From positions 11,720,501 through 11,784,500 of the forward strand of contig JAPTOF010000008.1 in assembly GCA_028554755.1 (NCBI GenBank): a stretch of DNA of 64,000 nt. Reading direction: 5' to 3'. The notes below the pieces were generated by a model. The model was not told the origin of the DNA. It was given only the letters and a program-made list of their open reading frames with translations, and ran no database searches. Shown one piece after another: positions 23,590-34,723 of this stretch. Each line of letters begins with the position of its first letter. Positions within the stretch are counted from its first letter, which is position 1. Origin of the DNA: Cordia subcordata. Lineage: Eukaryota > Streptophyta > Magnoliopsida > Boraginales > Cordiaceae. The translations under genes were made by a program, and so were the position numbers.

Positions 23590-24010
23590 GAGTGAAGAAG
23601 TAGCTTAGTGACTGACAATTGATTAGGGAAACACAGAAACATTTTAAAAAACCATCACAAGAAAAAGTTTTTATCGCTTTCTACAAAATTTAAGAAAATT
23701 ATTAAAACAAGAGATGTATAACTACAATTCTCCACTTGTTCAACTAAAGTATTGCGAAAGAGCTAAAACATTACAGTGACAAGGGATTTTAAGCTCGATC
23801 TTATGATATAAAAAATTTGAATTATTTTTAACACTATAATATTTTAAGAAAAATTTAATAGTAGTACAGTTTATACAACATGGCAAAATAATTCGAATAA
23901 TGTATTATTACTAAATATGTCTCATAACGCGTCATTTTATTTATATGCCCACCTTCTTGGGGGTGCACTCTGAGGAGTTTAGTTGATCACAGACGTCACA
24001 GGACTTGTAA
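23590..24010. repeat. Right copy of the direct repeat flanking the RADIALIS-like gene
   Basis: Partner of 22340-22790 in the same orientation. It lacks the left copy's internal 54-bp duplication and has an insertion CTTCTTGGGGGTG before the shared CACTC(T/C)GAGGA. Divergence indicates an old duplication. Confidence 0.75.
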
Positions 24011-24492
24011 TTATGCCCCCTCACAGGAAAAAGGTCAAATACTTGTTGCTTCGTAAGAGGTTTTTTTCTTTTTTTCCTTTTTTTTTCCTCTTTTTTTTTG
24101 GGGTGTGGCGTTGCTTTGCAAGAGGTCTTTGTTTCCTATTTTCTTAGGAATACTCAATGAATCTTGATATCGTCCTTCACACGTTTGAGCATAATTTTTT
24201 GGTTATATGAGACTATAGACATCGCACATACTATCTCATCTCTTTCTTTCTTTATTTTTTTTCTTTTTTTTTTGTTGATTTTTTTTTCCTCGTCGTGCTT
24301 TCTCTGATTAATTAATCTTGATTTTATTGTTGAATCTCAATTCTGACTTCAACAATTACGAGGCCAAGTTATAAAAGAGAATTTGTCCTTAATTGCTCTA
24401 GTAATTCAATCTAGTAAGTGTATTATTTTTTATTGTGCAAAAGAATTTGGAATTGTTGAGCATTATTTGATGTCTTCTATTTTTTTTTAAAA

Positions 24493-25669
24493 CTAGTATG
24501 TCACCTGCGCGATTGCACAGGATATGTCATATATAGGTTGAAAGATTTAATTTTTTATCTATCTAAATGTTTCAAACAAATTATATGAATTAATTTTAAT
24601 AGATTAAATAATAATAATACACATATGGTTAATAATATAATATAGTATTGAAAAAAAAATTAGACCTACTTAATAAAGAGATTTGCAACCATATAGTGGA
24701 AAAAGCCTATTATTACAAATAGCTGAACAGTATTAAAATCAACTTTTCCATATAACCTACAATAACTTGTTATATTTTACCAAAGCAAATAGAAATTAAT
24801 AATGTTACTATACTTTAAATACCATATAATGATTAGACTGCAATATATATGATAACATTTTAATTAGTTAAGTTCATATATATTTGTCAATTGACAGAGT
24901 TACGTTTAGGGTCTAAAATTAAATTATAGATTAGAAAAAGATTTTGAAAAATCTTTCATTTTTACATATTCTTTTTAAAAAGGAAGGAAGGCTTGCCTCT
25001 ATTTTATAAGATAATCACATGTATATTGTCAAATTTTGTCAAATTAGTGTGTAAATCAAAAAAGATCTAACAAAAATTGACAATATACATGTGATTATCT
25101 TATATATACACAATTTTGAATTTGCAAGACATTACAATTTGGAATTACAGAGAAATTGTGGAGACATAAAAGGAATTGATCGAATTACGAGTATCTAGAA
25201 CAAAAGGGAAGCAAATATGCGTTGTCATGCGAGAGATTGGAATGTATGAGCTAAAATATGATACTAAATTAATGATTTAATCATGATTTTAGGCTAATAA
25301 TTAAGTGTAAATAATATATGGAGAAGAAAAAGGAAAGATTTTTTAGTGCACGAAAAGGGAAGAAATCGAATTGAACAACAACTAAATGATTTAGACAACA
25401 GACCTGTAATATCCATATATATTTACAATTTTGAAAATCAAAAGAGTTAAGATTATGTAATTACGGAGAAATTAAATCGAAAAATCAAATATAATAAAAA
25501 AGAAAAATTCTAGAAAAGGAAGGCCATTTATGGAATTTTTTTTTTAAAAAAAGGACAGCTACGCATTTTTTTTAACATTATTATTAAGCAATAAACACGT
25601 GACAACAAAGTAATAGCAACACGTGGTAACATAATATTCAACGGGATCTATTTTATACTATAGTATAGA
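24493..25669 (-). mobile_element. Non-autonomous Helitron, 1.18 kb
   Basis: On the minus strand the element starts TCTATACTATAGTATAAAA after an A and ends in CTAG followed by T, so it sits between A and T as Helitrons do. About 11 bases before the CTAG is a GC-rich hairpin, CCTGTGC-AATC-GCGCAGG (7 pairs with one G-T). There is no RepHel ORF; the interior is AT-rich and holds a long perfect inverted repeat at 25006-25103. Confidence 0.8.
25006..25103. repeat. Perfect 27-bp inverted repeat inside the Helitron
   Basis: Left arm ATAAGATAATCACATGTATA... at 25006-25032 is matched without error by its reverse complement at 25077-25103, with a ~44-base loop. It would fold into a stable hairpin in RNA or single-stranded DNA. 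Confidence 0.9.
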
Positions 25670-26010
25670 TACTAAAACAATTACTGCTACATCTATTTTC
25701 TTTCTCGGTAATCTTTTGTTACTTCTAAATTATGTCATGTTTTAGCTTTACTATATGTGGGATTAATCCTTACCAATGGCCTAGAATTTTGAGCCTAATT
25801 TAATTCCCCTCTTATTATGTCTCCATTGTTTTAGCCCAATTACAATTTCATTCCTTTTTCAATTTATAATTTTTATTAATGTTCATTGTCTATAAATAAA
25901 AAATAATATTCTTTTTAAGATTATTGAAATAAATATACATATATATATTTTAAATATATAATTATTTTTATTACTCAATTTGTGCAGGACATGAGTAAGA
26001 CATTAGTATA

Positions 26011-26165
26011 TTATAAAGCAAAATTTATGTCTATTTTAGCTCCCTCACGCGCTTCTTGACATTTCACTCCCCTCTCCCCACCATTATAAAGCAAAATTTA
26101 TGTCTATTTTAGCTCTCTCACGCGCTTCTTGACAATTCACTCCCCTTTCCCCACCCCCCCCCCCC
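26011..26165. repeat. 73-bp tandem duplication followed by a 12-C run
   Basis: Copies at 26011-26083 and 26084-26152 share TTATAAAGCAAAATTTATG, TATTTTAGCTC and CACGCGCTTCTTGACA. The second copy ends in a C12 tract (26154-26165) and then GCGGCGC, an unusually GC-rich island in this AT-rich region. Confidence 0.85.
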
Positions 26166-26476
26166 GCGGCGCAAAACCCCAAACCCCAAAAAAAAAATGA
26201 AAATTCCTTATATAACAAATCTTTCCTCAACTAATAAATATAATTTCCAAAATAAGTTGATTATTATTTTGATCAATAAAAAAAATAGTTCCTAAACTAA
26301 AATTTTTCATTTAATGGCCATATAGCTTTTTGTCAATTTTTGGATTACTTCATGTGAAAGAATAATTATTTTCCTTTTCAAAGTAGCTACACGACCAAAA
26401 TACTATTCCTGTCTTCAATACCTCGAAATGAAAAATTATTACTACGAAAAACATCACGAACATTGTTCTTTCTAAC

Positions 26477-26512
26477 ACACACATATACATATATATATAT
26501 ATATATATATAA
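26477..26512. repeat. AC/AT microsatellite
   Basis: An AC run merges into (AT)n. Simple sequence only. Confidence 0.85.
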
Positions 26513-28553
26513 TATAAAAATGGTCCATGTCAATTAAAGCAATATTACATGTCATCATCTCATTAAATCTTTTTCTGCCTAAAAAAATTCCTTATCAAAG
26601 TAATTTTCTAATCTAATAAATTTATTTTTTCAATTATATTTTATTAATAGAATGTATAATTAATATTATTATATAAAATTTGTCTACAAATTAGTTATTA
26701 GTAAGATGTTTCTTTTTTTGAGTAAAATTAATGTATAGTTGCATAATTAATTATCCGAAAACAATTTTTTTGCACGGGTATAGTCAAATCTTTCAAATAT
26801 ACAAGTATAAAAATTCAAGAAACATCTGCTTAATATAAATTTTTTCAAGTGTAGGTAAATTACTAAACAATTAATCTATAATGTATATATCTCTATATCT
26901 ATATATTATACTAAAAAAATTTCATAAATCTCATAATCTATATTGTAATGTCACATAATCCTCATTTTATATTTAGTAATGTCACATGTCCCCATTACAT
27001 GAATTTTTTTCCTTCGAAATTTGCCCCTCATTCCATACATAGTTATAGATAGTATTTTTTATCAAGTAGTTGATACTAACAATATTATTTCACAATTTAG
27101 ATCGAACATTATTTTTTGTTTAATAAAATTAATTTTTAATCTAAATTTTATACCACAATATATACTTACACATTGTAGAAATTAATTTCCATTATTTTAT
27201 AAGTAAAATATTATCTATATCTACGTATGAAATTTAATTTGAATGTAATGCTAACTTTTCATCCATAAATGATTATTTAGAAAGAAGTTTCCTGTAAATT
27301 ATTTGTTATTTTGAGAAAGTGCTAAATTCAAATAAATATTTTTTTAATAACACATGTTTTAGTTCTATTCTATTAATTATTTACCCCCAAAAAATTAGTT
27401 AAGTCTAATAAATATAGTTTTCCTTTTCGATTGTTTTTTTTATTTTTTCAATTTAAATAGTCTACTCAATTACTGCAAATTCTGCATAAAAATATGATTA
27501 GTTGCCAAAACTTACAAAAAAGAAAAAAAAAGAAAATTTTGTAGATCGGTGCTTTTAGGCCTGTCTTTGTTCTGGTGTGCTATTTTGGGTGTGCATCACC
27601 CAATCTCCCCTTCTTTGTTTTTATTAGGCTCACCATTTGTTTGCCGTTTTGGGTTTATTTTGAGGGCTATGCTCTTAATTTAGTCGTTATTTTCAAATTT
27701 TGATGCATGCTACGCCTTTCAGTTGTTTAATTTGTGATTTCCAAACCCCAAAAAAGGGGGAAAAAAAAAGAAAAGGGGAAAGAAACTTTTAGAAAAGGAT
27801 GACCATTATACCAATAGTATTTAATATGTGAAAAAAAAATTAAGAAGCTGGTAGGTCTCTACTATACCAATAGTATTTTTAAGAAACTGGTAGGTCTCTA
27901 TTTTACCAATAATATTTAATATGTGAAACATTTAAGTTTAAATCTAAACTGATAACATGATAGGATACTTTCAATATTCATTATTTATTAATAAATAATT
28001 AAAATCCATTTTCAATTCGTCTGGGCTACTTTTTTAGATTTGGATTGTTTTTTGCCCCGAGTGTCTGTCAGTCACAGGTATCAAAGTTAGCACATGAAAA
28101 TGACCGACATAAGTTCAAATTTTGTTACCACTTACTGATATATGCATAAGCATGGTCATATTTTATAACCTTACGTGTATTACATACAATGCAACACTCA
28201 GAAAAAATAACACGAACGATATATTAGTGATAGTGTAATACGTGTCAGGCAACCAGTCACATCGATTAGAATCACTTGGCTTAAAAATTAAACTAGCATA
28301 ACAAAGAGTCAAGCAAGAGTTTTGCAACTAGAAATTCCATTTTGAGATATTCAAGGACACATTTAAACGAAGCTAGAGCACTACCACACATAGTCCAACC
28401 TTTGATCATCTTTAAAAGGAGAAGATCAAAGCGAAGACTGCATGTAGCTCTTCCCTGCCTCTGTTTCTCTTTCCATCTCTAGGTGGGGGTATAGAGCTTT
28501 CAAACTTTCCAAATCTCCAAAAGAAAAAGAAAAAAAAAAAAGAACAAAGGAAA

Positions 28554-29120
28554 ATGGTGAACTCTCCCTTTTGGAAACCTAGGGTTCTCATTGTTTTGGT
28601 CCTATTATCATGTTTGTTGGTAGTTGAATCAGCCAGACCAAACAGGTTAAGACAATTGTCGACTATACAACTGCTACAAAATGATGGAAATAGCTTGGAG
28701 AAAGAATTTTTAGACGGACACAACAAGTTCCGACTGCAGAATGATGAACCACCCTTCACTTGAGACCCTGAACTAGCCCTGTATGCTAAGCAATATGCTC
28801 TCCAACATCACACCGACTGTGAGTTAGTTCACTCTACGGGGCCCTATGGCGAGAACCTTTTCTGGGGTAGTGGCCCCGATGTCTGGACCCCCATAGCAGC
28901 TGTCGAAGGATGGTATGGTGAAATCAAATATTACAACAAGGCATCTAACACTTGTGAAGAAGGGGAAATGTGTGGGCATTACACTCAGCTTATGTGGAGA
29001 GACTCCAATCGATTAGGGTGTGCTCGTAATGTTTGTTAAAGTGGTAAAACCTACATCGTTTGCAAGTATGACCCACTTGGAAACTATGAAAACGAGAATT
29101 CTTTCGATAAACATATTTAA
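28554..29120 (+). pseudogene. PR-1-like CAP-domain gene disrupted by two in-frame stops
   Basis: One continuous frame of 188 codons encodes a secreted CAP/PR-1 protein but is broken twice. Residues 1-26 form a signal peptide (hydrophobic core VLIVLVLLSCLLVV, ending VESA). The CAP domain follows: HNKFRLQNDEPPF, then TGA at 28761 where the family has the conserved Trp of the 'WDPELA' motif, so TGG to TGA is the simplest change. GENLFWGSG and GHYTQLMWRDSNRLGC are intact. A second stop, TAA at 29037, follows the fifth cysteine (ARNVC), before the sixth in TYIVCKYDP. The frame is otherwise intact to TAA at 29118 and all six cysteines remain, so inactivation appears recent. PR-1 proteins are apoplastic, defence-related and sterol-binding. 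Intronless structure is normal for the family. Confidence 0.88.
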
Positions 29121-30852
29121 ATTTTGGGAAGTTTTGAGGTTAATTAGTGTGTAGGCTACTTTTATCAAATATGATAAAGATAACAGAGGAAACGTATTTG
29201 TTTCATTTTACCCTATGGAAAGTCATGGAGTTAGTCAAAATTCATTGAATCCTACTATTGTCCCTTGCTATTTAATCAAAATTCACTGAGTCCTACTATT
29301 GTCCCCTGTTATGTGAGGTTCTTAAAAATTTTCTTTTGTTTTCCCCAATTCCGTATATGTTAATGTTAATTACTTTTCATAGGCTTCCTTATCAAAAGAT
29401 GCTAAATTTGTTTAACTCGGCGTACTTTCGTCCCTACACGTTATGAAGTAATGGGATTGGCAATCAAGCTTCCAATTTCATAGATTTTTATTTTTTATTT
29501 TTTCAGAAGAAGTTCACATGTCAATGACCGGAGCAGAAGATATAAACAAACAAAAGGATATATTATGCTAGAAACGCTAAGCCAACAAGAGAGATAAACT
29601 CTCGAATGTCCCTCATAGAAGACACAACTACGAAAGGACAATTTCATAGTTTCTCTCATAATAGATTAGGTTTGATTTGTGACACCCAAAAAAAAAGAAA
29701 AAAGCTAAGGAAGAATATTTGATTGAGCTCATTCATTCATTTGGAATCTTAAGTAGTAATTGACATCTTAGATCTGAGACGAGAATAGAATGTCATTATT
29801 TCCAAGCTCTATTTTAATAATTCCCACGATTGATAGGGATAATGAACTCAGCGATCACATTCCCTACCTAAATAATAATATTTCGTGAATTTGGAGTTAG
29901 TCATTTCTAATTAAATATACACATGTAACCATATATATGTTGCATTTGAAATTTTCATTTACGTCCCCATGTATGCACTTCCAGTACAAAAGAATCGTTT
30001 TTAAGTTTTAGCTCACTTCAATCAAGAAATTAAACAACTTGTTTATTTCATTTGGGTTAAATTACATGCTCTTTTTTCTGGTCAGACGTACATATTATCT
30101 TCCATGCATAGTATCATAGTCAGTAGCTAATCTAGAATTTTTTTTCCGGGATCAATATAACTCTATTAAAACTACTATCTCGTCTAAAAGCTTAAACTTG
30201 TGGAGATGATACTGGTATATTTATTTATTGTGTTACTAAAATAAAAAAGAACATAACATAATAAAATTATGAATGAGATAAAACAGAAAATGTCATTTTT
30301 TTAGAAGCAAAAGTTATTTTTACATTAAAGTCTAAAAGTTGGCTATGTAGAAGTACCAAAAGAAAATATTGTGTTTTGCTTAGAAGAATAGGACATTGGA
30401 ATGGTTGCACAATAGGAGAGTTTTTTTTTTTTTTTTTAATTTGAATAATATAGACGACTTTCTAGAGAAAGATAAGATAAGATAGTTACAAGATAGGAAT
30501 TTTTAAATTTTTTATTATTTTTTATTGGATAAGTTACTTTCTAGAAAATGACGAGTGTGGAATTTGTGATCTAAATATTCTTTTTAACCTTAATTATTTG
30601 AAATTTTACAAATAAAGAAGGTTCAATTAAATAAATTTAGGGTATTAACTTAGTTTATCTCTACACTTAAACACTCAATTATTTGAAATTTCAGAAACAG
30701 TTCCCCCAATACTATGATCTTCACGAACAATTCTGTGATGATGATATGCAATCTTTTTAGAAAGCTGAAGGACTAAAATTATAATTATGATACATGGATG
30801 CACTACAATTTCATATTGCGTCGTTTTTTCTTTTATATGAAAGAGCACAAGA

Positions 30853-30865
30853 GGGGGGGGGGGGG
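30853..30865. repeat. Poly-G run of 13
   Basis: Thirteen consecutive G residues sit in otherwise AT-rich sequence; length is likely polymorphic or assembly-sensitive. Confidence 0.9.
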
Positions 30866-31189
30866 AACCAAGTAGAAGCATTTTGACTCTTTTGATCTTT
30901 ATGCATATTGTGTGAAATTGGCTAACTCAAAAGTATTAACCATCCAATGAGTTGTGGGGGCTGAATGTTAATTCCAACTAATTATAAAAACTTGTTATAT
31001 ATTCTAGAGGAATAATTAGATACATCACGTGCTAATTTATGATGATTCCTATAAACAAATGACCAAAAGATATTTTTCAAAAAAAAAAACCTATAAATTT
31101 CAAACTATACTGTTTATTTTTTAGTTTTGGACTCCATGAAACTCTATTGACTTTGAAATAAAAAAATTCAAACTAAAAAAAAAAAGATC

Positions 31190-31835
31190 AAACTAATAGA
31201 GGTGATTATCTTAGTTTTAGACTCCAATATGATGAATCAAAGATTTTCTAAAAATCGTCTAAATTAAAATTATGCTAGATAATTGTACAAGCATGACTAA
31301 AACAATATCCAAATGTCTTATAATTTTCTGAATAGTGTAATGAATATAATTGGATAGTTGACACTTCTTTTTTTTTTTTTTTCCTGATCTATGTAAATTT
31401 TAAATTTTGAATAATGGAGTTGTATTATATTGGTGGTAATAAAAAATTAGACATTAAATGATAAAAAAGGATTATTTAAAAATAACAAACTAAAAGAAAC
31501 TCCAACTAAAAATTCCAAACGAAAAAAAAAAAAAAACAGACTAATGTACGTGATTTCTTAGTTTTGGACTCCCACTAAAACTCTATCAACTATGAAATAA
31601 TTTGATATATTTTTTTACAAAGAATAAATATATGATGAATTAAAGATTTTTTTTAATAATTGAAATTAAAATTATAGTAGATAATTGAACAATCACGATA
31701 AAAGAAACATTCGAAAATTTCTTGTCATCTTCAGAATAGTTAAATCAATATATTTTGAATTGTCGACTATTTTTTTTTTATCTTTGCAAAATTTAAATTT
31801 TGAATGATGTCGTTGTATGTTGGTGGTAATAACGA
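31190..31835. repeat. Diverged direct repeat, two ~270-bp copies
   Basis: Blocks 31190-31445 and 31540-31835 share TTAGTTTTGGACTCC-type starts, ATGATGAAT(C/T)AAAGATTTT, AAATTAAAATTATG/AGTAGATAATTG, GACTATT or GACACTTC followed by T runs, and end TGTATG/ATATTGGTGGTAATAA. They are old tandem copies of unknown origin. Confidence 0.65.
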
Positions 31836-32022
31836 TTAAAAAATCATAATTGATTTGGATATGTTGAAATAGTAAAGACTGAACATAAAAGGAAACAACA
31901 AGGACTTGTAGTGATTATAGAGATTTGCTAGTATCAAAGACTATTTAATAGAAATAAACCAAAAAAGTTTAATTAAAAGATGGCATGGCATCTATAAAGT
32001 CTCTTAAATTTTGATGAAGTAT

Positions 32023-32082
32023 CATCATCATCATCATCATTATTGTTACTACTACTACTACTACTATTACTACTACTATAGT
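32023..32082. repeat. (ATC)n and (TAC)n trinucleotide repeats
   Basis: A run of ATC is followed by a run of ACT with one interruption. Non-coding simple sequence. Confidence 0.85.
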
Positions 32083-32569
32083 AGTATAATTATATAGAAG
32101 AATTACTAAATATCATTTCATTTTTTATAGTAATTTTTATACCATTATTCTTATTTGAATCTTTAAAAATAATAGAGACTAATTTAAGAAAAATACTGGT
32201 ACTTATAACATAATTTCCTCTTTTGTTAGTGTACTATATCTCTAAAATCTATATCATATATAATATTATGTTATACAATGGGAGTAATTCAAGTAACTTA
32301 TGAAATATTAAGGACTGATATAAATATATTGAAATAATAAAAGTTTTGACTATGTTTATGGGCTAATTTGACTGTGTCTTTAAAATGATAACAATGTTAG
32401 GGGTTTATAACATAATTTATACGTTTGAAATTAATAATCTTTTTAACCTTGGACATCATCACTTATGAGAGTATAAAATTAGATTGTATTCTCCTAATAA
32501 AAGTTGATGTGGCATCTTTCTTTGAGCTCCATTATGTAGAACTTCTATATATATAGACTAGTGCATTTT

Positions 32570-33420
32570 TATTTATGCTCTGCTTGAATTTTTTCAAAGA
32601 AAATGTTAAATTAAGTTGGATTTACTATTTTTAATAGTATATGGAGAATTTAGTCATGGATATTTTTTGCTCTGTGTGAATCTTTTTTAAATAATGAATA
32701 TTAAATTTACTCAATTTTAATATTCGATATTCACAAATGAAAACTACTTTAAGACTTTTAAGTATTAATCAATTAGTAATTAAATTCCTAAATTAAAACT
32801 AATAATATGTATATCCATAATAAGAAATTAACCTTTTGAAATTCATGAATGAATATTATTTTTAAAAATTAATTAATTGATAATTAAATTTCTGAATTAA
32901 AATTAAGAATATATATCCATAATAGATAATAAGTGAACCTTCACAAATGAATTATATTTTAACCATTAACTAATTGATTATTTAATTTTTTAATTAAAAC
33001 TAATAATTTAATTATATCTATAAAGACAAAAATAATAAAAATAAAATAAATAATAAATTATTGTAAAAGCTAATAATAAAATATTCATTACCATATAAAC
33101 GTTGATATAACACTCTTATAATGCTCAAAAAATATTTTTTAATAGTAAATGTTAAATTTATTTAGATTTAATCTTTTAAAACTCACAAATGAATATTATT
33201 TTAAGAATTAATTAATTAAAAATTAAATTTCTAATTCTAATAATATATATATATATAATCAATAAGAAATAATTTTTTTTAGAATTCAAAATTAAATTTT
33301 ATCTTAAACATTAATTAATTGATCATTTAATATTCAATTAAAGCTTATAATGTATATTAATAAAGATAAGAAATAATAAAAAATAAAATAATAAATAATA
33401 AATAATAAAATAACCATACC
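32570..33420. repeat. AT-rich tandem array with ~100-bp diverged unit
   Basis: A phrase of the form CACAAATGAATATTAT..TTAATTAATTGATAATTAAATT..AAAACTAATAAT..AT recurs near 32735, 32845, 32945 and 33185, and again, truncated, near 33280. Copies differ by many substitutions and gaps. Two larger segments each end in 'ACCATATAA..GC/TTGATATAACACTCTTATAATGCTCAAA'-like text (33090-33127 and 33416-33450), indicating a higher-order duplication. Confidence 0.6.
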
Positions 33421-33469
33421 ATATAAGCACTAACATAGCTCTCTTACAATGCTCAAACTTGGTACTCTC

Positions 33470-33625
33470 TCACACACACACACACATATTTATATGTATA
33501 TATATATATATGTGTATATATATGTATGTATGTATATATATATATATGTATATATATATGTATGTATGTATGTATATATATATATATATGTATGTATGTA
33601 TATATATGTATATATGTACACATAG
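33470..33625. repeat. Compound microsatellite (AC)n, (TA)n, (TATG)n
   Basis: A 155-bp mixture of AC, TA and TATG/TGTA repeats. It is open in one frame only because the repeat avoids stops, and it is not a gene. Confidence 0.9.
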
Positions 33626-33645
33626 ATATAGATTTATAGATTTAG

Positions 33646-33975
33646 ACTAGAGGATACCACATGCGTTGCACGGGAGAAATGTATATTTTTAATTTCTTTA
33701 TTTATTATTGATAACTAATTCTTACATTTTATGTGACGATGAAATACAAACATATCTTCTGATTTTGGTAAATTTTTTATAATAATAATGTTTTCAAATA
33801 GATCTCTACTAATTGAATAAAATATTTTAAAAAACTTATAAAAAATCTTTAGTAATTGAATAAATAATTAAATTGAGAAAAGTAAAGTCAGAAAATAATC
33901 TAATACATGAAAAATAGTATTATTAATTGGTAATTAAATAGATTTAGATTAGGTAATGTTTATATATATATATAG
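33646..33975 (-). mobile_element. Possible short Helitron derivative
   Basis: On the minus strand the segment ends CTAG then T, preceded by a CCCGTGC..GCATGTGG imperfect hairpin typical of plant Helitron 3' ends. A candidate 5' start TCTATATATATATATAAAC lies at 33975, but it is preceded by T rather than A and is low-complexity. The 3' end is more credible than the 5' end. Confidence 0.4.
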
Positions 33976-34723
33976 AAGGGTAGACTAAATGATTTGTCGG
34001 ATAGAAAAGAGGAATTAGAATAATGACATGTCCCATGTACTGACAAGGCCTATATTTTTTATATAATATATGAATATATGTTTTTATCCTCGTTGATAAT
34101 GATTTGAAATATAACAAGAAAATATCACAAACTTAAACAAATTAATCCCCATATTAACAAAAATATGATTAGCCAAGAAAATGGAATCTTTATCATGGAT
34201 TGAATAGTTTTGGAAGTGTTCTCAGTTTTTCAAAAGTAATAAACATTGTGAAGCTTTCGCTAGTTGAGATTAATAATCAAGAAAAAGGAAAAGAACTAGA
34301 AGTAATATAGAATTCATCTATAGATTCATGACAAAATTAGCCAAATTGTGGTTCTGGGGTAACTCCAAAATCTCTTGGAGAAAGATACAAGAGAGGGATG
34401 ACTCATCCAAAGAAGATCATTGTATAAATGACTTTAACTTCTTTAAAACAAAAAAGGAAAAAGAAAGGCTGTGGTTAAACGATTCTGTTTTGAAAAAATG
34501 AAAAAAAAAAGATTTACTATCTGCGAGAACAATATTATATTGAAAATATTTCAAACCGGTCCACCCAAAGAACCACCCTTTTATAAAATGATAGACCTAC
34601 TTGAATTGTCAGCCTTCTTTTAGCTTGGGTAGTTATGGGTGGTGCCGGTTAAAATACTAACCCATATCATATTGATTCTATTGTTTCAACATGTCCTCAT
34701 ACACTTTCTTAATGTCCATTACA

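Larger units (their letters stand above)
25670..28553. other. AT-rich intergenic region
   Basis: No gene is recognisable. It includes a 73-bp tandem duplication, a poly-C run and an AT microsatellite, annotated separately. A Helitron-like fragment GCACGGGTATAGTC occurs near 26772 without a partner end. A small duplicated phrase around CTGGTAGGTCTCTA occurs at 27848 and 27889. Confidence 0.45.
29121..34723. other. AT-rich gene-free region between PR-1 pseudogene and IRX9
   Basis: No coding gene is supported. It carries a G13 run, direct repeats at 31190-31835, trinucleotide repeats near 32025, AT-rich tandem repeats (32570-33420), a compound microsatellite (33470-33625) and a Helitron-like end at 33646, each listed separately. 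The right edge includes the IRX9 3' untranslated region. Confidence 0.5.

Noticed and set aside
28761..29039. Selenocysteine or programmed readthrough at the PR-1 stops
   Set aside because: Land plants lack selenocysteine insertion, and two different stops (TGA and TAA) in one small secreted protein are better explained by mutation.
33459..33650. 63-residue Tyr/Ile/Met-rich ORF
   Set aside because: Translation of a TA/TATG microsatellite.
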